Assembly: GCA_031549685.1 (NCBI GenBank)
Contig: JAVBPG010000016.1
Coordinates: forward strand, 3,630 to 67,629
Direction: 5' to 3'
Origin: JAITMY01 sp031549685
GTDB lineage: Bacteria; Bacteroidota; Bacteroidia; Bacteroidales; UBA932
Length of the DNA: 64,000 bases
This document shows, piece by piece, positions 17,615 to 27,602 of this stretch. The position numbers and the translations under genes were made by a program. Position 1 is the first letter of the stretch, and each line of letters begins with the position of its first letter. The notes under the pieces were generated by a model. The model made no database searches. It saw only the letters and a list, made by a program, of their open reading frames with translations, and was not told the DNA's origin.

Positions 17615-17654
17615 AAATAGCCTAAGCAACGTTGATGCTTAGGCTATTTTCTTT
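17614..17654. terminator. Bidirectional terminator between purC and the barrel gene
   Basis: AAAATAGCCTAAGCA (17614-17628) pairs exactly with TGCTTAGGCTATTTT (17636-17650). There is an A-run on one side and a T-run on the other, so it can serve both convergent genes. Confidence 0.85.
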
Positions 17655-17678
17655 CTCCTTAACTTCCCTCCGCGCCTA

Positions 17679-18548
17679 TTACCTGCGGTAGCTCCTTTTT
17701 GAGCGGGAGCCATACTCCTTGCTTAGGCTGAACAGGTAGCACACCTTAGCCCCTACCGCCATTGGGTAAAGTTGGTTGTTGGAGGTAGAGGTGGCAATGC
17801 TGGAGTACTCCAGCGGATCGCTGTCGCGCCATACCACCGGCGCCTGGTTTCCGTTTATCATGTTGTTCAAGCCCATCTCAAAGTATCCCAGCAGGGCAAG
17901 CGCGCTACGCCCATCGTTAAGGGCGTACTTAACACCGGCCTGAACCGATATTCCAACGCTGGGGCTCAGCTCCAACTCCCCACCAGCATTCACAGCCGCA
18001 TCGGTAACAAAACCGTGATCGGGCTTATTGTCCACCCAAACATTTACCTCGGGAAAATAGGCCTTAGTGGTTAGCGAGCCGCTGGCGCTGTAGCTCGACG
18101 ATACGGGAACGCCCAGCTTAAACCCGGCAGCGAGCTGCAACGCCACCGCACCAAACGGGTACTCAAAGCGCGCCATAAGGGGAATGCTTAGCGTGGTGGC
18201 CTCAACCTTTTCCTCGTAGCCTGTGTAGGTGTAGTGAAAATCGAATGGATAGTTGTACAAGTTTTTGGACAGCGTGTATCCGTTTAGCACATCGGCCGTA
18301 TAGGTGGAGCTGTAGTAGTCTACCCCCAAGCCTAAGCCAATAGACCAGTTCTCGGTGCACTTAAGGTAGTAACCCACGCCAAAGGTGTAGCCGGTGTTCT
18401 GGCTCACGCTACCCTGATCAATATCGTAGCGTAGCGATGAGATACCAAAGCCCACGTTGGCCGACAACTCATGCTTCAGGTCGAGCTGGGCAAATACCGA
18501 AGTGCTCAGGCTGGTCGCAATAAAAAGGGAAAGTATCTTTTTCATCAT
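17679..18548 (-). CDS. Outer-membrane beta-barrel protein
   Basis: 289 residues with a signal peptide (MMKKILSLFIATSLSTSVFA-QL; the second Met may be the true start). The rest is built of alternating hydrophobic strands with glycine- and tyrosine-rich turns (LSANVGFGISSLRYD, TFGVGYYLKCTENWSIG, MARFEYPFGAVALQLAAG, GVSVQAGVKYAL-like), consistent with an eight- to ten-stranded outer-membrane barrel of the OprF/OmpW-like type. There is no OmpA-like peptidoglycan domain. It lies 41 bases downstream of the giant LRR gene on the same strand, so the two are probably co-transcribed, and it could help anchor or position that surface protein; this last point is inference. The basic C terminus (SKEYGSRSKRSYRR) is unusual for a barrel. 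Confidence 0.75.
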   Translation of the reverse strand: MMKKILSLFIATSLSTSVFAQLDLKHELSANVGFGISSLRYDIDQGSVSQNTGYTFGVGYYLKCTENWSIGLGLGVDYYSSTYTADVLNGYTLSKNLYNYPFDFHYTYTGYEEKVEATTLSIPLMARFEYPFGAVALQLAAGFKLGVPVSSSYSASGSLTTKAYFPEVNVWVDNKPDHGFVTDAAVNAGGELELSPSVGISVQAGVKYALNDGRSALALLGYFEMGLNNMINGNQAPVVWRDSDPLEYSSIATSTSNNQLYPMAVGAKVCYLFSLSKEYGSRSKRSYRR

Positions 18549-18589
18549 TTATTCTGTTTTGCGCAATTTTTACTTCTTACTCTTTACCG

Positions 18590-21500
18590 CTACTTTTTAA
18601 TAACTACCACGCTTTGAGCGTTTTGGCGCACCACGTACGAGCCGGCGGGCAGGCTCGTCAAATTAATATTCGTTGTCCCGTCTACGGAGGGGAATGTACC
18701 CATAAGCACGCCCTGCAAGCTGTACACCTCCACCTGCGATTTTGCCTTGCTAAGCCCCTCAACGGTAAGCGATCCGCCCGTCGGGTTAGGATAGGCGCGC
18801 AGGCTGGTCGCTGAGGCAGGTGCTCCAGCCAGCGGACAGGTATGAATAACATCGCCCTCGGAGGTGGTTACTGCGCAGTACACATTTGCCGTAGCCGACG
18901 AAAGGTAGGGCCTGTTTTCGCCCACCAGCAGGTTGCCGCCGGCATCGTACCACTGGAATGCGGTAAACGTGTAGCCACCATTGGTCGCCGGGTTACAGTT
19001 AATGGTAGGCATATCGGGCCATAGGTACACAATGTTGGCGGTGCTCATGGGCGCCTCCACTATCAAGGTGTACTTACCCACCAGGCGGTTAAGCGCCGTA
19101 ACCTCTATGGGTATAACGTTGTGTCCATACTTGTCGATGTTGTACGTGAGGCTACCCGATTGTGATGGTACGCCATTAACGGTTAGCGATGAGGTGGGCG
19201 CTATGTCAACCGATATGTTAATGCTGCTCATGCCGCAATCGGCTGCTATGCGAAGCACTCCATCGTGCATATCGGAGGTTACATCTACCCCGTTAATGGT
19301 AATGCTGTAAATGGTAGTGTCGTTATCCACGGTTGTAAAGGTTGCGTAAATGCTGCTATCGCCCAACACATTCGTAAATGTATATGAGGTAAATGCTCCT
19401 CGAGGCACGCCATTAATCAAAATAGCCTCAACCGTGTACCCCGCCTCCGGCGTAATGCTGTAGCTGATACCCGTACCACCCTTTACGGTGCTTTCGCCGC
19501 TGGGCGAAATGCTGCCATGCGCCCCAGCCGTAGCCCTAACCGTAAAGTTACGGGGCTTAAATACCGCACGAATAGCGCTGTCGCCACAAACGTTATAGAA
19601 CGTGTACTTAGCCAGCGCGCCTCGGTACACGCCGTTCACTATCACGCTATCAATCTCGTGGGTTGAGTTGGCGGTAATATGGTAAGCAATGCTGTCCCCG
19701 TAGTTTACCGAGCTTGCCCCGGCCGGCGTAATGCCTCCTCCCACCCCGGCGGTAGCGATTACCGTGCGCGGCGTGGGCTTAAATGATACGCGAATGCTGG
19801 CGTCGCCCCTAACCTGGGTAAACACGTAGCTTGTGCCGCCAAAGGAAGCAAAGCCATTCACTATAACGCTATCAACCACGTAGCCCGAATTGGGGATAAA
19901 GGTGTATAGCACGCTATTACCGTGCAGAACAAGGCTATCACCTTCCGGCGAAATACGCCCGTTGCTACCCGCGCTGGCCGTTATGGTATAGGTAATGCGG
20001 CGGAATACTACGCGAATCGTATCATTTTCCCTGACGTTGAGAAACGTATGCGAAGTTTGGTTATCCAGCTTTACTCTCCCCACAATTAAAGTATCAACCT
20101 CGTAACCCGGGTTGGGTTGGGCCGTGTAGGTAATGTTGCCTCCGTACATTACCTGGCTGTTGCTTTCCGGCGAGAATTTACCATTTGGACCGGTAATAGC
20201 CGTTATGGTGTACTGATTGATGGCAAATACCACACGAATGCTGCTGTCACCCTTCACGCTGCCAAAGGTGTAGGTTGCGGTGGCTCCGCCCCTCAATGAC
20301 GGTACATCGCGCCCGTTAACAAGCACGCTATCCACGTGGTAACCCGTTGTGGTAGCGGCAATATGGTAGCTAATGCCGGCGCCATGCGCCACCAGGCTAT
20401 CGCCGGCGGGCGTAATTCTGCCGTTGGCACCTGCCACAGCGGTTACCTTGTACCTGTTGATGGCAAATACCGCGCGGATGCTGCTGTCGCCGCAAACGTT
20501 GTTAAACGTGTAGCTTGTTAAGCGGCCACGATTTACACCGTTGACCAAAACGCTGTCCACGTGGTAGCCCTCCGTAGTAGCAGCAATATGGTAGGTAATA
20601 CCGGCACCATGCGCCACCAAGCTGTCGCCGCCGGGCGTAATGCTTCCGTTGGCACCTGCTGTAGCGCTTACCCTGTACCTGTTGATGGCAAATACCGCGC
20701 GAATGCTGCTGTCGCTGCCGTAAACGTTGCTAAACGTGTACTCAGTCAGGCGGCCGCGATTAACGCCGTTGACCAAAACGCTGTCCACATGGTAGCCCGT
20801 ATTGGGGGTAATGGCGTAGTGAATGCTGCCGGCATGCGCCACCAGGCTGTCGCCCTCGGGCGAAATGCGGCCGTTGGCGCCTGCCGCCGCGCTAACGGTG
20901 TAGCTAAGCAAGCGGAACTTAGCATGAATGCTGCTATCGCCCATGATGTTGTTAAAGGTATAGGCGCTGATGCTACCGCGGTAAACCTTGTTGACAAATA
21001 CGCTATCTATAGCGTATCCAGTATCTTCCTGAATGGTGTACGACACGCTGCTACCCGCAGCCACCGTGCTATCGCCGGCCGGGCTAATGGTACCACCAGG
21101 GCCGGCGGTAGCATGCACGGCAAAGGGTACCCTGTACGTTAGCAGCAGCTTGGCCGGAGTGTGCGAAGTAATGGAGTCGTTGCTTGCCTCCAGCGAGTAT
21201 ATACCCGAAGCTAAGAATGTTATACGATTACCGGTAAGCTGGTAGTCCACACCCGCCAGAGCGGCTACCCCGCCCTTCTTAACGTTGAGGTATTTAGTTT
21301 TGGCTGCAGGGTTGCCCAAAAGCGTATCGGCAGTAACCAGCAGCGGGCGATTAATGTAGGCAGTTGCCGTATCAAGCGTTTGTGTACCCAGCTGCTTGCT
21401 GGCTACCGCAGCAATTTTACGGGATACTGCATACAAATCCTTCAGCGGCAACTTATTGCCGTAGCAGTACAGCGATGCCAGCTTGGGGTTGTGGCTAATA

Positions 21501-24500
21501 TCAAGCCGGCTTAGCTTATTGTTATGGCAAAACAATGATGCTAAGTTGGTATTACGGCTAATATCCAGCGAGGTCAACTGGTTGTTATAGCAGTACAAAG
21601 TGCTCATCGCTGTATTCCGGCTAACATCCAGCGAGGTCAGCTGGTTATCATAGCATCGGAGGTTGGTAAGCGCAGTATTTTGCGTTACATCCAGGGCTGT
21701 AAGCTGGTTGGCGTAGCAGGACAGCGTACCCAAGGCCGTATTGTGGCTTACATCCAACGATGTCAGCTGGTTAGTATAGCACAGCAAGGAGGTTAACGCC
21801 ACATTGTTACTAACATCCAATGAGCTGAGCTGGTTGCTGTAGCAGTACAGGCTGGTTAGCGCAGTATTACTGCTAAGATCCAAGCTGCCAAGGGGATTTC
21901 CGTAGCAGTGCAAAAGCGTCAAGGCTGTGTTTCTGCTCACATTCAACGAGGTTAGCTGGTTGTTGTAGCAATACAGGCTGGTTAACGCTGTATTATTGCT
22001 CAAATTCAACGAGTTGAGCTGGTTAGTATGGCAGGTTAAGCTGGTCAGGAACGCCGCTTCGCGCACATCAAGTAAAGATACTGATTTACTGCTGACATCA
22101 AGCAGGGTAAAGCGGCAAAGCGTGTCGGCAGTGGTAATGGTTACGGTATAGCTGCTGTTATCGCCATACGTTACAGAGGGGAATATGCTCATAGCCGCAC
22201 CCTCACCGGTATAAGTAGCGCTTGTAGTATTTCCCCAGTCCACCTTAAACGTTCTTCCGGAGGTAGCCTGTATGGCAAAGTTCTTAGCAGCGGCAGCGCC
22301 AGTCCACGTGAAGCTTATGCTATCAATAGATTGCGTGGAAGATAAAACACCAAACGCAAGCCGGCGCATGGCGGGGTTTGCGGCATAGGAGCTTATGGCG
22401 CTATTGGTAGCATCAATTGTATAAGCACCTGAACTATGGAATGTTATATAATTTCCACTGAGGCTATAATCGGTAGGTTCGGCGGGTACTCCATCCCTGT
22501 TTATGTTGGTATAAGCTGTAGCTACAGCCGGGCTACCAAGCAGGGTATCAGGCGTAAGCAGCAGCAGTTGTCCGGTATTTACAGCCACCATATCGCGCGC
22601 CTGCGTTCCCAACCGCTTATAGCTCAACGAGCTGATTTTTTGAGAAATTCCATACAGGTTGCCCAGCGTAAGCCTGTTGCTATAGCAGTACACGCTGGTC
22701 AGGCTCGTATTGTGGTTCAGGTCTAGAGTATCTATCATGTTGGCCTGGCAGTATAAGGTCTTAAGGCCGACATTTTGGCTCACATCAATGACGCTTAAGG
22801 TATTACTCTGACATTGCAGCACGGTTAGCGCCCTATTTTGGCTCACATCCAACGAGCTGAGCTGGTTGCTGTAGCAGTACAAGGTTCCCAGAATGGTATT
22901 CTTGCTCACATCTAACGATCGAAGCGGGTTGCTATTGCAAAGCAGGGTGGTTAAGCTGGTATTATGCGTAACATCAAGCGAGCTTATGGTGTTCGACGCG
23001 CACTTCAGGGTGGTCAAAAGCGTAGCCCTGCTCACGTTCAGCGCCGAAACATACTTACTGCTCACGTCCAAGTAGGTAAACAGGCATGAGGGGTCGTCGG
23101 AGGTAATGGTTACATTCCTGACAGCGCTAGTGCCGTAGGGAGCCAGCTGCTCAATGGTCATTTGCTCATCGGTGGCATCGTGGGCTGTGGTAAGGCCGTT
23201 GCCCCAGTCAACCGTAAATCTTGTACCCGGTGTAGCCTGTATGTCAAAGCCTCTTTTTAATGTAGAGCTACCTGTCCATGTAAAGGTTATGGAGTCGAGG
23301 CCAAAAGCATATACCTTATAGGTAAGCAGCTGCATGGCCGGATAGCTGGAGTTTGAGGTTATGGCGCTATTGGTAGCTTCGAGCGTAAAGGTTCCCTGCT
23401 TTAAGAAGGTAATGCGGCTGCCCGTTAGGCTGTAGTCTTGACCTAAAGCGGCCGGCAGGCCATTCCATACTATATTACCATACTGGGTTGCCAGTTCCGG
23501 AGCTCCCAGCAGCGTATCGGGGGTAATGAGCAGCTGCTGATCCTTGGGCAATATAACGGCGTCAAAAGCTTGAGGCCCTAAGCGCTTATTAGCCTCAACA
23601 GCAATCCTCTGTGAAGCAAGATATAAGTCCTTTAGCGGAAGCTGGTTGCCATTACAGTACAGGGTGGTTAGCTTGACATTAGCGCTAAGATCAAGGGCTG
23701 TAAGCTTATTGCTGTGGCACTGCAGGCTCGTCAGGGCAACATTTTGGCTAACATCCAAGGAAGTTAGCTGGTTAGAATAGCAAACTAAAGATGTCAACTT
23801 GGTGTTGCTTCGCACATCCAGGGAGCTGAGCTTATTTGAGTAGCACTGCAGGCTCGTTAGCGCTGTATTAGCCCTTACATCCAAAGAAGTCAACAAGTTA
23901 GCGTAGCAAATCAGGGAGGTTAGTGCCGTATTATGGCTTACATCCAGCGTTACCAGCTTATTGCTGTAGCAGTACAGCAGCTTCAAACCTGTATTTGCCG
24001 TAACATCCAACGTCGCAAGTTGGTTACTGTAGCAGTATAGGGTGGCCAACTTGATATTTGCCCCCAGGTTTAACGATGTCAACTTATTGCTGTAGCAGTA
24101 CAGCGTGGCCAGGTTGGTACTGCGGCTCACATCCAATGAGGTTATTTGGTTGCTGTAGCAGTTTACGCTGGTTAGCGCTGAGTTAGCGCTCAGGTCTAAG
24201 GAGGTTAGCTGGTTACCGTTACAGTTCAGGCCTGTCAGGAAGCTGGCCGAGCGTACACGCAACTCCGAAAGGGATTGCGAGCTCACATCCAAAAATGTAA
24301 AGTGGCAATCAGGGTCGGAGGTGGTAACAGTTACCGTGTAGGGATTGCCGTCAACGCCGTAATCTTTGGTAGGATTCAGGTTGGCAGATGTGCCCGTATA
24401 AGTGGCGCTGCCTCCATCGCCCCAGCTTACGGTAAAGTCTTTTCCCTCCGTGGCCTGTATGGCAAAACTTTTGGCTCCCATGGCGCTCAACCAGGTAAAT

Positions 24501-26782
24501 GTAATGGTGTCATTGTGGGCATCCTGTACGCCAAAGGTAACCAGCGATAACGCCGGAAAGCCGGGGGCGGACACTATGGAGTCGTTGGTAGCCTCCATGG
24601 AGTAGGTACCCGATTTTAGCAGCGTAATGCGGTTGCCTGTCAGCACGTAATCCGTGCCGGACACAGCCCCTGCCCCGTTTCTTTTTATAGCGCTATACCT
24701 CGTTGCTTTTGCCGGAGCGCCAAGCAAGGTGTCGGGTGTTATCAGCAGCCGCTCTCCAATGCCTGCCATAATCATGGTAGGATTCTGCGTTCCCAGCTGC
24801 TTATTGGCTATGGTGCTTATCCTGCGCGAGGCGGCGTACAGGTCGGCCAGCGGCAGCCGGTTATTGTAGCAGTACAGGATGGTTAACGCAGTATTATGGG
24901 TTAAATCTAACGAGCTAAGGAGGTTATTATAGCAGTGCAGGGTGGTTAAGGCGGTGTTTTGGCTAAGGTCAAGCGAGGCCAGCTGGTTGGTGTAGCAGTA
25001 TAGGGTTTTCAGCGCCGTATTATGACTAACATCTAAGGTGGTAAGCTTATTGGTGTAACAATATAGCGTTACCAAGGCAGTATTCTGGCTCACATCCAGC
25101 GAGCTGAGCTGATTCGAGTAGCAAAGCAAGGTGGCCAAGTCCTTGTTATGGCTCACATCAATGGTTGTTAGCGGGTTTGCGTAGCAGCTGAGGTACGTCA
25201 AAGCCTTGTTCCTGCTCACATCAAGCGAACTGAGCTGGTTGCTGTAGCAGTACAAGGTTGCCAGCAAGGGAGCTTTACCCACACCCAAGGCTGATACCGA
25301 CTTGCTGCTCACGTTCAGGTAGGTAAAACGACAGGCAGGGTCCAAGGTGGTAACGGTTACCGTATAAAGATTGGTATTACCGTAGCTGGAGGGCTGCGTA
25401 ACCGTAATGTAGGAGGAGGTAGTTCCGGTGTGGGTCTCAACATCGCCGTTGCCCCAATCTACGGTATAATCGGTACCATCGGTAGCTTGTATGTTAAACG
25501 ACTTGGGGTTGACGGCATCGCCCTTCCACGTAAAGCGAATGGTATCGAGGCCCGCTCCCGCGGGAATAGCCCTGTAGCTAAACAGCTGCTTAGCGGGATA
25601 TGCAGCCTCAGAGGTAATGGAGTCGTTAATGGCCTCCAGGGTAAAAGCACCCGAACTCAAAAATGTAATTCTATTCTCATGTAAAGCGTAATCAACTCCT
25701 GCGGTCGCCAATGCTGCATTTTTTTTAATATTAACGTACTGGGTGGGCTGCTCAGGATTTCCAAAAAGCGTATCAACGGTAATAAGCACCGATTCGCCAA
25801 CGGTTACCATCTCGGCGTTCATGGTTTGAGTACCCAACCTTTTGTTAGCATCAGCTGCTATTTTGCACGAGGCCTCATACAAATCATTTAGCGGGAGCTG
25901 GTTGCTATAGCAGCGCAACACGCTAAGCTGGGAATTATTAGTCAAATCCAGACTTGCAAGCTTATTGCTATAGCAATACAAGGTGCTCAGCAACAGATTA
26001 TTACTTACATCAAGCGAGGTTAGCTGATTGCTATAGCATTGTAAGATTGTTAGGTTTACGTTAGCCGCCACATCCAAGCTTGTAAGCTTATTGCCGAAGC
26101 AGTAAAGGCCGGTCAACTGCAAATTACTACTCACATCCAGCGAGGTCAGCTGGTTGGTGTAGCAACGCAAGGCCGTCAGCTCCGTGTTATGGCTCACATC
26201 CAAATCGACCAGCTGGTTGGTATAGCAGCTCAGGTCGGTCAGCGCCGTGTTGCCGGTAACATCCAGCGAAGAGAGCTTGTTGTCGTAACAGTACAGAATG
26301 CTTAAGGCCGTATTATTGCTCACATCCAAAAAGCCGATAGGGTTGGAGTAGCAGCGCAGGTCGGTCAACGCGGTATTGTGGCTCACATCAAGCGAGCTAA
26401 GCTGGTTGCTATAGCAGTATAAGGTAGATAGGTTCTTTGCCCTACTTACATCCAGCGAGGATACGGAGTTACTCACAAGGCTCAAAAGCGTAATCTTGGC
26501 ATCATTGTCTGCCCCGGTAATGGTAACGTTGTAGCTACCCGTGCTAGCATACGCAACGGGCTGCCTTACGGTAACCGAGGTAGGCCCATTGCCTGTTACG
26601 GTCTGCTGGACGCTGTTACCCCAATCTACCAACACGCTCTTGCCGGAGGTAGCGCGTATGCTAAAGCTCTTGACTGTCGTAGCGCCCTGCCAGGTAAAGC
26701 GTATGGTGTCGGCGGCCTTGGCCTCGGCAACCCAGCCTGCGCACAGCGCCGCTGCGGCTATAGCTGCAAATATTTTTTTCAT
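18590..26782 (-). CDS. Giant cell-surface leucine-rich-repeat protein with InlB-B-type repeats and T9SS tail
   Basis: 2730 residues from the ATG at 26782, chosen because it begins a clean signal peptide (MKKIFAAIAAAALCAGW...AEAKA); the frame is open 16 codons further. Residues ~20-1880 are five modules, each with a header (D-[ST]-I-x-F-T-W, then VDWGN/SWGDG), 6-10 LRRs of 21 residues (L-x-CYSNQL-x-SLDVS), and a linker (LPLxDLY...LGTQ...LLITPDTLLG). My count is 9, 7, 10, 6 and 10 LRRs. Residues ~1884-2482 are eight InlB-B-type repeats (TAGANGxISPxGDS...GYxVDSVLVNG). A beta-sandwich region follows, and the last ~75 residues (AYPNPTGGSLTVEGL...LPAGSYVVR) are a type A T9SS sorting domain. Probably secreted by T9SS and fixed to the surface; likely role adhesion or ligand binding, not proven. 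Confidence 0.88.
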   Translation of the reverse strand: MKKIFAAIAAAALCAGWVAEAKAADTIRFTWQGATTVKSFSIRATSGKSVLVDWGNSVQQTVTGNGPTSVTVRQPVAYASTGSYNVTITGADNDAKITLLSLVSNSVSSLDVSRAKNLSTLYCYSNQLSSLDVSHNTALTDLRCYSNPIGFLDVSNNTALSILYCYDNKLSSLDVTGNTALTDLSCYTNQLVDLDVSHNTELTALRCYTNQLTSLDVSSNLQLTGLYCFGNKLTSLDVAANVNLTILQCYSNQLTSLDVSNNLLLSTLYCYSNKLASLDLTNNSQLSVLRCYSNQLPLNDLYEASCKIAADANKRLGTQTMNAEMVTVGESVLITVDTLFGNPEQPTQYVNIKKNAALATAGVDYALHENRITFLSSGAFTLEAINDSITSEAAYPAKQLFSYRAIPAGAGLDTIRFTWKGDAVNPKSFNIQATDGTDYTVDWGNGDVETHTGTTSSYITVTQPSSYGNTNLYTVTVTTLDPACRFTYLNVSSKSVSALGVGKAPLLATLYCYSNQLSSLDVSRNKALTYLSCYANPLTTIDVSHNKDLATLLCYSNQLSSLDVSQNTALVTLYCYTNKLTTLDVSHNTALKTLYCYTNQLASLDLSQNTALTTLHCYNNLLSSLDLTHNTALTILYCYNNRLPLADLYAASRRISTIANKQLGTQNPTMIMAGIGERLLITPDTLLGAPAKATRYSAIKRNGAGAVSGTDYVLTGNRITLLKSGTYSMEATNDSIVSAPGFPALSLVTFGVQDAHNDTITFTWLSAMGAKSFAIQATEGKDFTVSWGDGGSATYTGTSANLNPTKDYGVDGNPYTVTVTTSDPDCHFTFLDVSSQSLSELRVRSASFLTGLNCNGNQLTSLDLSANSALTSVNCYSNQITSLDVSRSTNLATLYCYSNKLTSLNLGANIKLATLYCYSNQLATLDVTANTGLKLLYCYSNKLVTLDVSHNTALTSLICYANLLTSLDVRANTALTSLQCYSNKLSSLDVRSNTKLTSLVCYSNQLTSLDVSQNVALTSLQCHSNKLTALDLSANVKLTTLYCNGNQLPLKDLYLASQRIAVEANKRLGPQAFDAVILPKDQQLLITPDTLLGAPELATQYGNIVWNGLPAALGQDYSLTGSRITFLKQGTFTLEATNSAITSNSSYPAMQLLTYKVYAFGLDSITFTWTGSSTLKRGFDIQATPGTRFTVDWGNGLTTAHDATDEQMTIEQLAPYGTSAVRNVTITSDDPSCLFTYLDVSSKYVSALNVSRATLLTTLKCASNTISSLDVTHNTSLTTLLCNSNPLRSLDVSKNTILGTLYCYSNQLSSLDVSQNRALTVLQCQSNTLSVIDVSQNVGLKTLYCQANMIDTLDLNHNTSLTSVYCYSNRLTLGNLYGISQKISSLSYKRLGTQARDMVAVNTGQLLLLTPDTLLGSPAVATAYTNINRDGVPAEPTDYSLSGNYITFHSSGAYTIDATNSAISSYAANPAMRRLAFGVLSSTQSIDSISFTWTGAAAAKNFAIQATSGRTFKVDWGNTTSATYTGEGAAMSIFPSVTYGDNSSYTVTITTADTLCRFTLLDVSSKSVSLLDVREAAFLTSLTCHTNQLNSLNLSNNTALTSLYCYNNQLTSLNVSRNTALTLLHCYGNPLGSLDLSSNTALTSLYCYSNQLSSLDVSNNVALTSLLCYTNQLTSLDVSHNTALGTLSCYANQLTALDVTQNTALTNLRCYDNQLTSLDVSRNTAMSTLYCYNNQLTSLDISRNTNLASLFCHNNKLSRLDISHNPKLASLYCYGNKLPLKDLYAVSRKIAAVASKQLGTQTLDTATAYINRPLLVTADTLLGNPAAKTKYLNVKKGGVAALAGVDYQLTGNRITFLASGIYSLEASNDSITSHTPAKLLLTYRVPFAVHATAGPGGTISPAGDSTVAAGSSVSYTIQEDTGYAIDSVFVNKVYRGSISAYTFNNIMGDSSIHAKFRLLSYTVSAAAGANGRISPEGDSLVAHAGSIHYAITPNTGYHVDSVLVNGVNRGRLTEYTFSNVYGSDSSIRAVFAINRYRVSATAGANGSITPGGDSLVAHGAGITYHIAATTEGYHVDSVLVNGVNRGRLTSYTFNNVCGDSSIRAVFAINRYKVTAVAGANGRITPAGDSLVAHGAGISYHIAATTTGYHVDSVLVNGRDVPSLRGGATATYTFGSVKGDSSIRVVFAINQYTITAITGPNGKFSPESNSQVMYGGNITYTAQPNPGYEVDTLIVGRVKLDNQTSHTFLNVRENDTIRVVFRRITYTITASAGSNGRISPEGDSLVLHGNSVLYTFIPNSGYVVDSVIVNGFASFGGTSYVFTQVRGDASIRVSFKPTPRTVIATAGVGGGITPAGASSVNYGDSIAYHITANSTHEIDSVIVNGVYRGALAKYTFYNVCGDSAIRAVFKPRNFTVRATAGAHGSISPSGESTVKGGTGISYSITPEAGYTVEAILINGVPRGAFTSYTFTNVLGDSSIYATFTTVDNDTTIYSITINGVDVTSDMHDGVLRIAADCGMSSINISVDIAPTSSLTVNGVPSQSGSLTYNIDKYGHNVIPIEVTALNRLVGKYTLIVEAPMSTANIVYLWPDMPTINCNPATNGGYTFTAFQWYDAGGNLLVGENRPYLSSATANVYCAVTTSEGDVIHTCPLAGAPASATSLRAYPNPTGGSLTVEGLSKAKSQVEVYSLQGVLMGTFPSVDGTTNINLTSLPAGSYVVRQNAQSVVVIKK
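21450..26470 (-). repeat. 63-bp coding tandem repeats of the LRR arrays
   Basis: Five separate arrays of 63-bp units (21 codons), each unit carrying a variant of 'agctggttg-tagcagtacag' on the plus strand and an 'acatccaa/agcga' stretch. Units have diverged at many synonymous sites, so the arrays are old, but neighbouring units remain close enough for slippage or recombination. They are separated by non-repeat module headers and linkers. Confidence 0.85.
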
Positions 26783-26850
26783 ACTATATCTAAACTTTAA
26801 AAAGTCCCGGTTTACTAACTGTATTATCATAATATTTAAGCATAAACGTG

Positions 26851-26880
26851 CAAAGTTAGTTCTGTTTAGTCAAAAACAAA
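26851..26880 (-). promoter_or_regulatory. Promoter of the giant LRR gene
   Basis: On the minus strand TTTG (26880-26877), 18 bases, then TAACTTTG (26858-26851): a good match to the Bacteroidota -33/-7 promoter. The leader before the chosen ATG (26782) would be about 65 bases. Confidence 0.6.
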
Positions 26881-27565
26881 CCTCCTCCCCAACTTTTTTA
26901 ATTAAAATTAAACAATCTATTGTTAAATTGTATTTAAAATACTAAGCCTGCGCTATAGCTATAAAGAGGGCACAGCCGTCCAAATGCTGCCAACGACTTG
27001 CTTGTTGCACACGAATTACGCACAACACCGTTTCATACGACGCTGAATTACACCACCCTTTCACTAATCGTAATTATATAACAACAAGCTATTTATATTA
27101 GCGCACAATAATCCCTCATAGGGATAAATTGCGACTATTTACGGTAAAGAATAAAAGTGCTGATGGCAAGCCGCCGGATAGGGAACAAAAAGCTAAAAAG
27201 CAAGTAATGTACAACTTTAATATGTTAAATTAACAAAATAGCCGGAAAAGAATCAAGGTGCTACCACAAGACCAATACAAGCAAGCAGCTCAGAACAGGT
27301 TGTATATGAATCTTGCACCCGGCTGCCGGGTTTGCACCTCGAAACATCAAGCTTTACGCACACTGCACCAGCTATTGCACGGCACAAATTGCTCCCTGCG
27401 AAATAGCCGATACTGGTCATTTTCCGACAAGCTCATCGTAAATAAAATTCACTAAATTATAATAAATTATACTAAACACAAATTGCGCAATACGCACACT
27501 TACATCGTATTTTTTGTAAAAGTTACCCAACTTACATTTAAAAATATTTTTTTACGCTTAATTTG
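26881..27565. other. AT-rich gap between two divergent surface-related operons
   Basis: About 700 bases without a supported gene. It is AT-rich with runs of TTAAATT/ATTTAAAA character; one open frame of 65 codons (27258-27455) has no recognisable features. No tRNA fold or clear riboswitch was seen. It separates the promoter of the giant LRR gene from that of the HEAT-glycosyltransferase operon and could hold regulator sites for both. Confidence 0.4.
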
Positions 27566-27596
27566 TTTCAACTTCGCGCAATAATTCGTATCTTTG
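27566..27596 (+). promoter_or_regulatory. Promoter of the HEAT-glycosyltransferase operon
   Basis: TTTC (27566-27569), 19 bases, TATCTTTG (27589-27596). The -7 is a perfect match and the -33 has one mismatch. Transcription would begin near 27602, giving a ~130-base leader. Confidence 0.5.
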
Positions 27597-27602
27597 CATC
27601 CC

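Noticed and set aside
21450..26470. Regular repeats considered as a CRISPR array
   Set aside because: Units are contiguous 63-bp coding repeats in one long open frame, without spacers; they are LRRs.
27258..27455. 65-codon frame in the long gap before the HEAT operon
   Set aside because: AT-rich, no start signal, no domain, and expected by chance in 700 bases.
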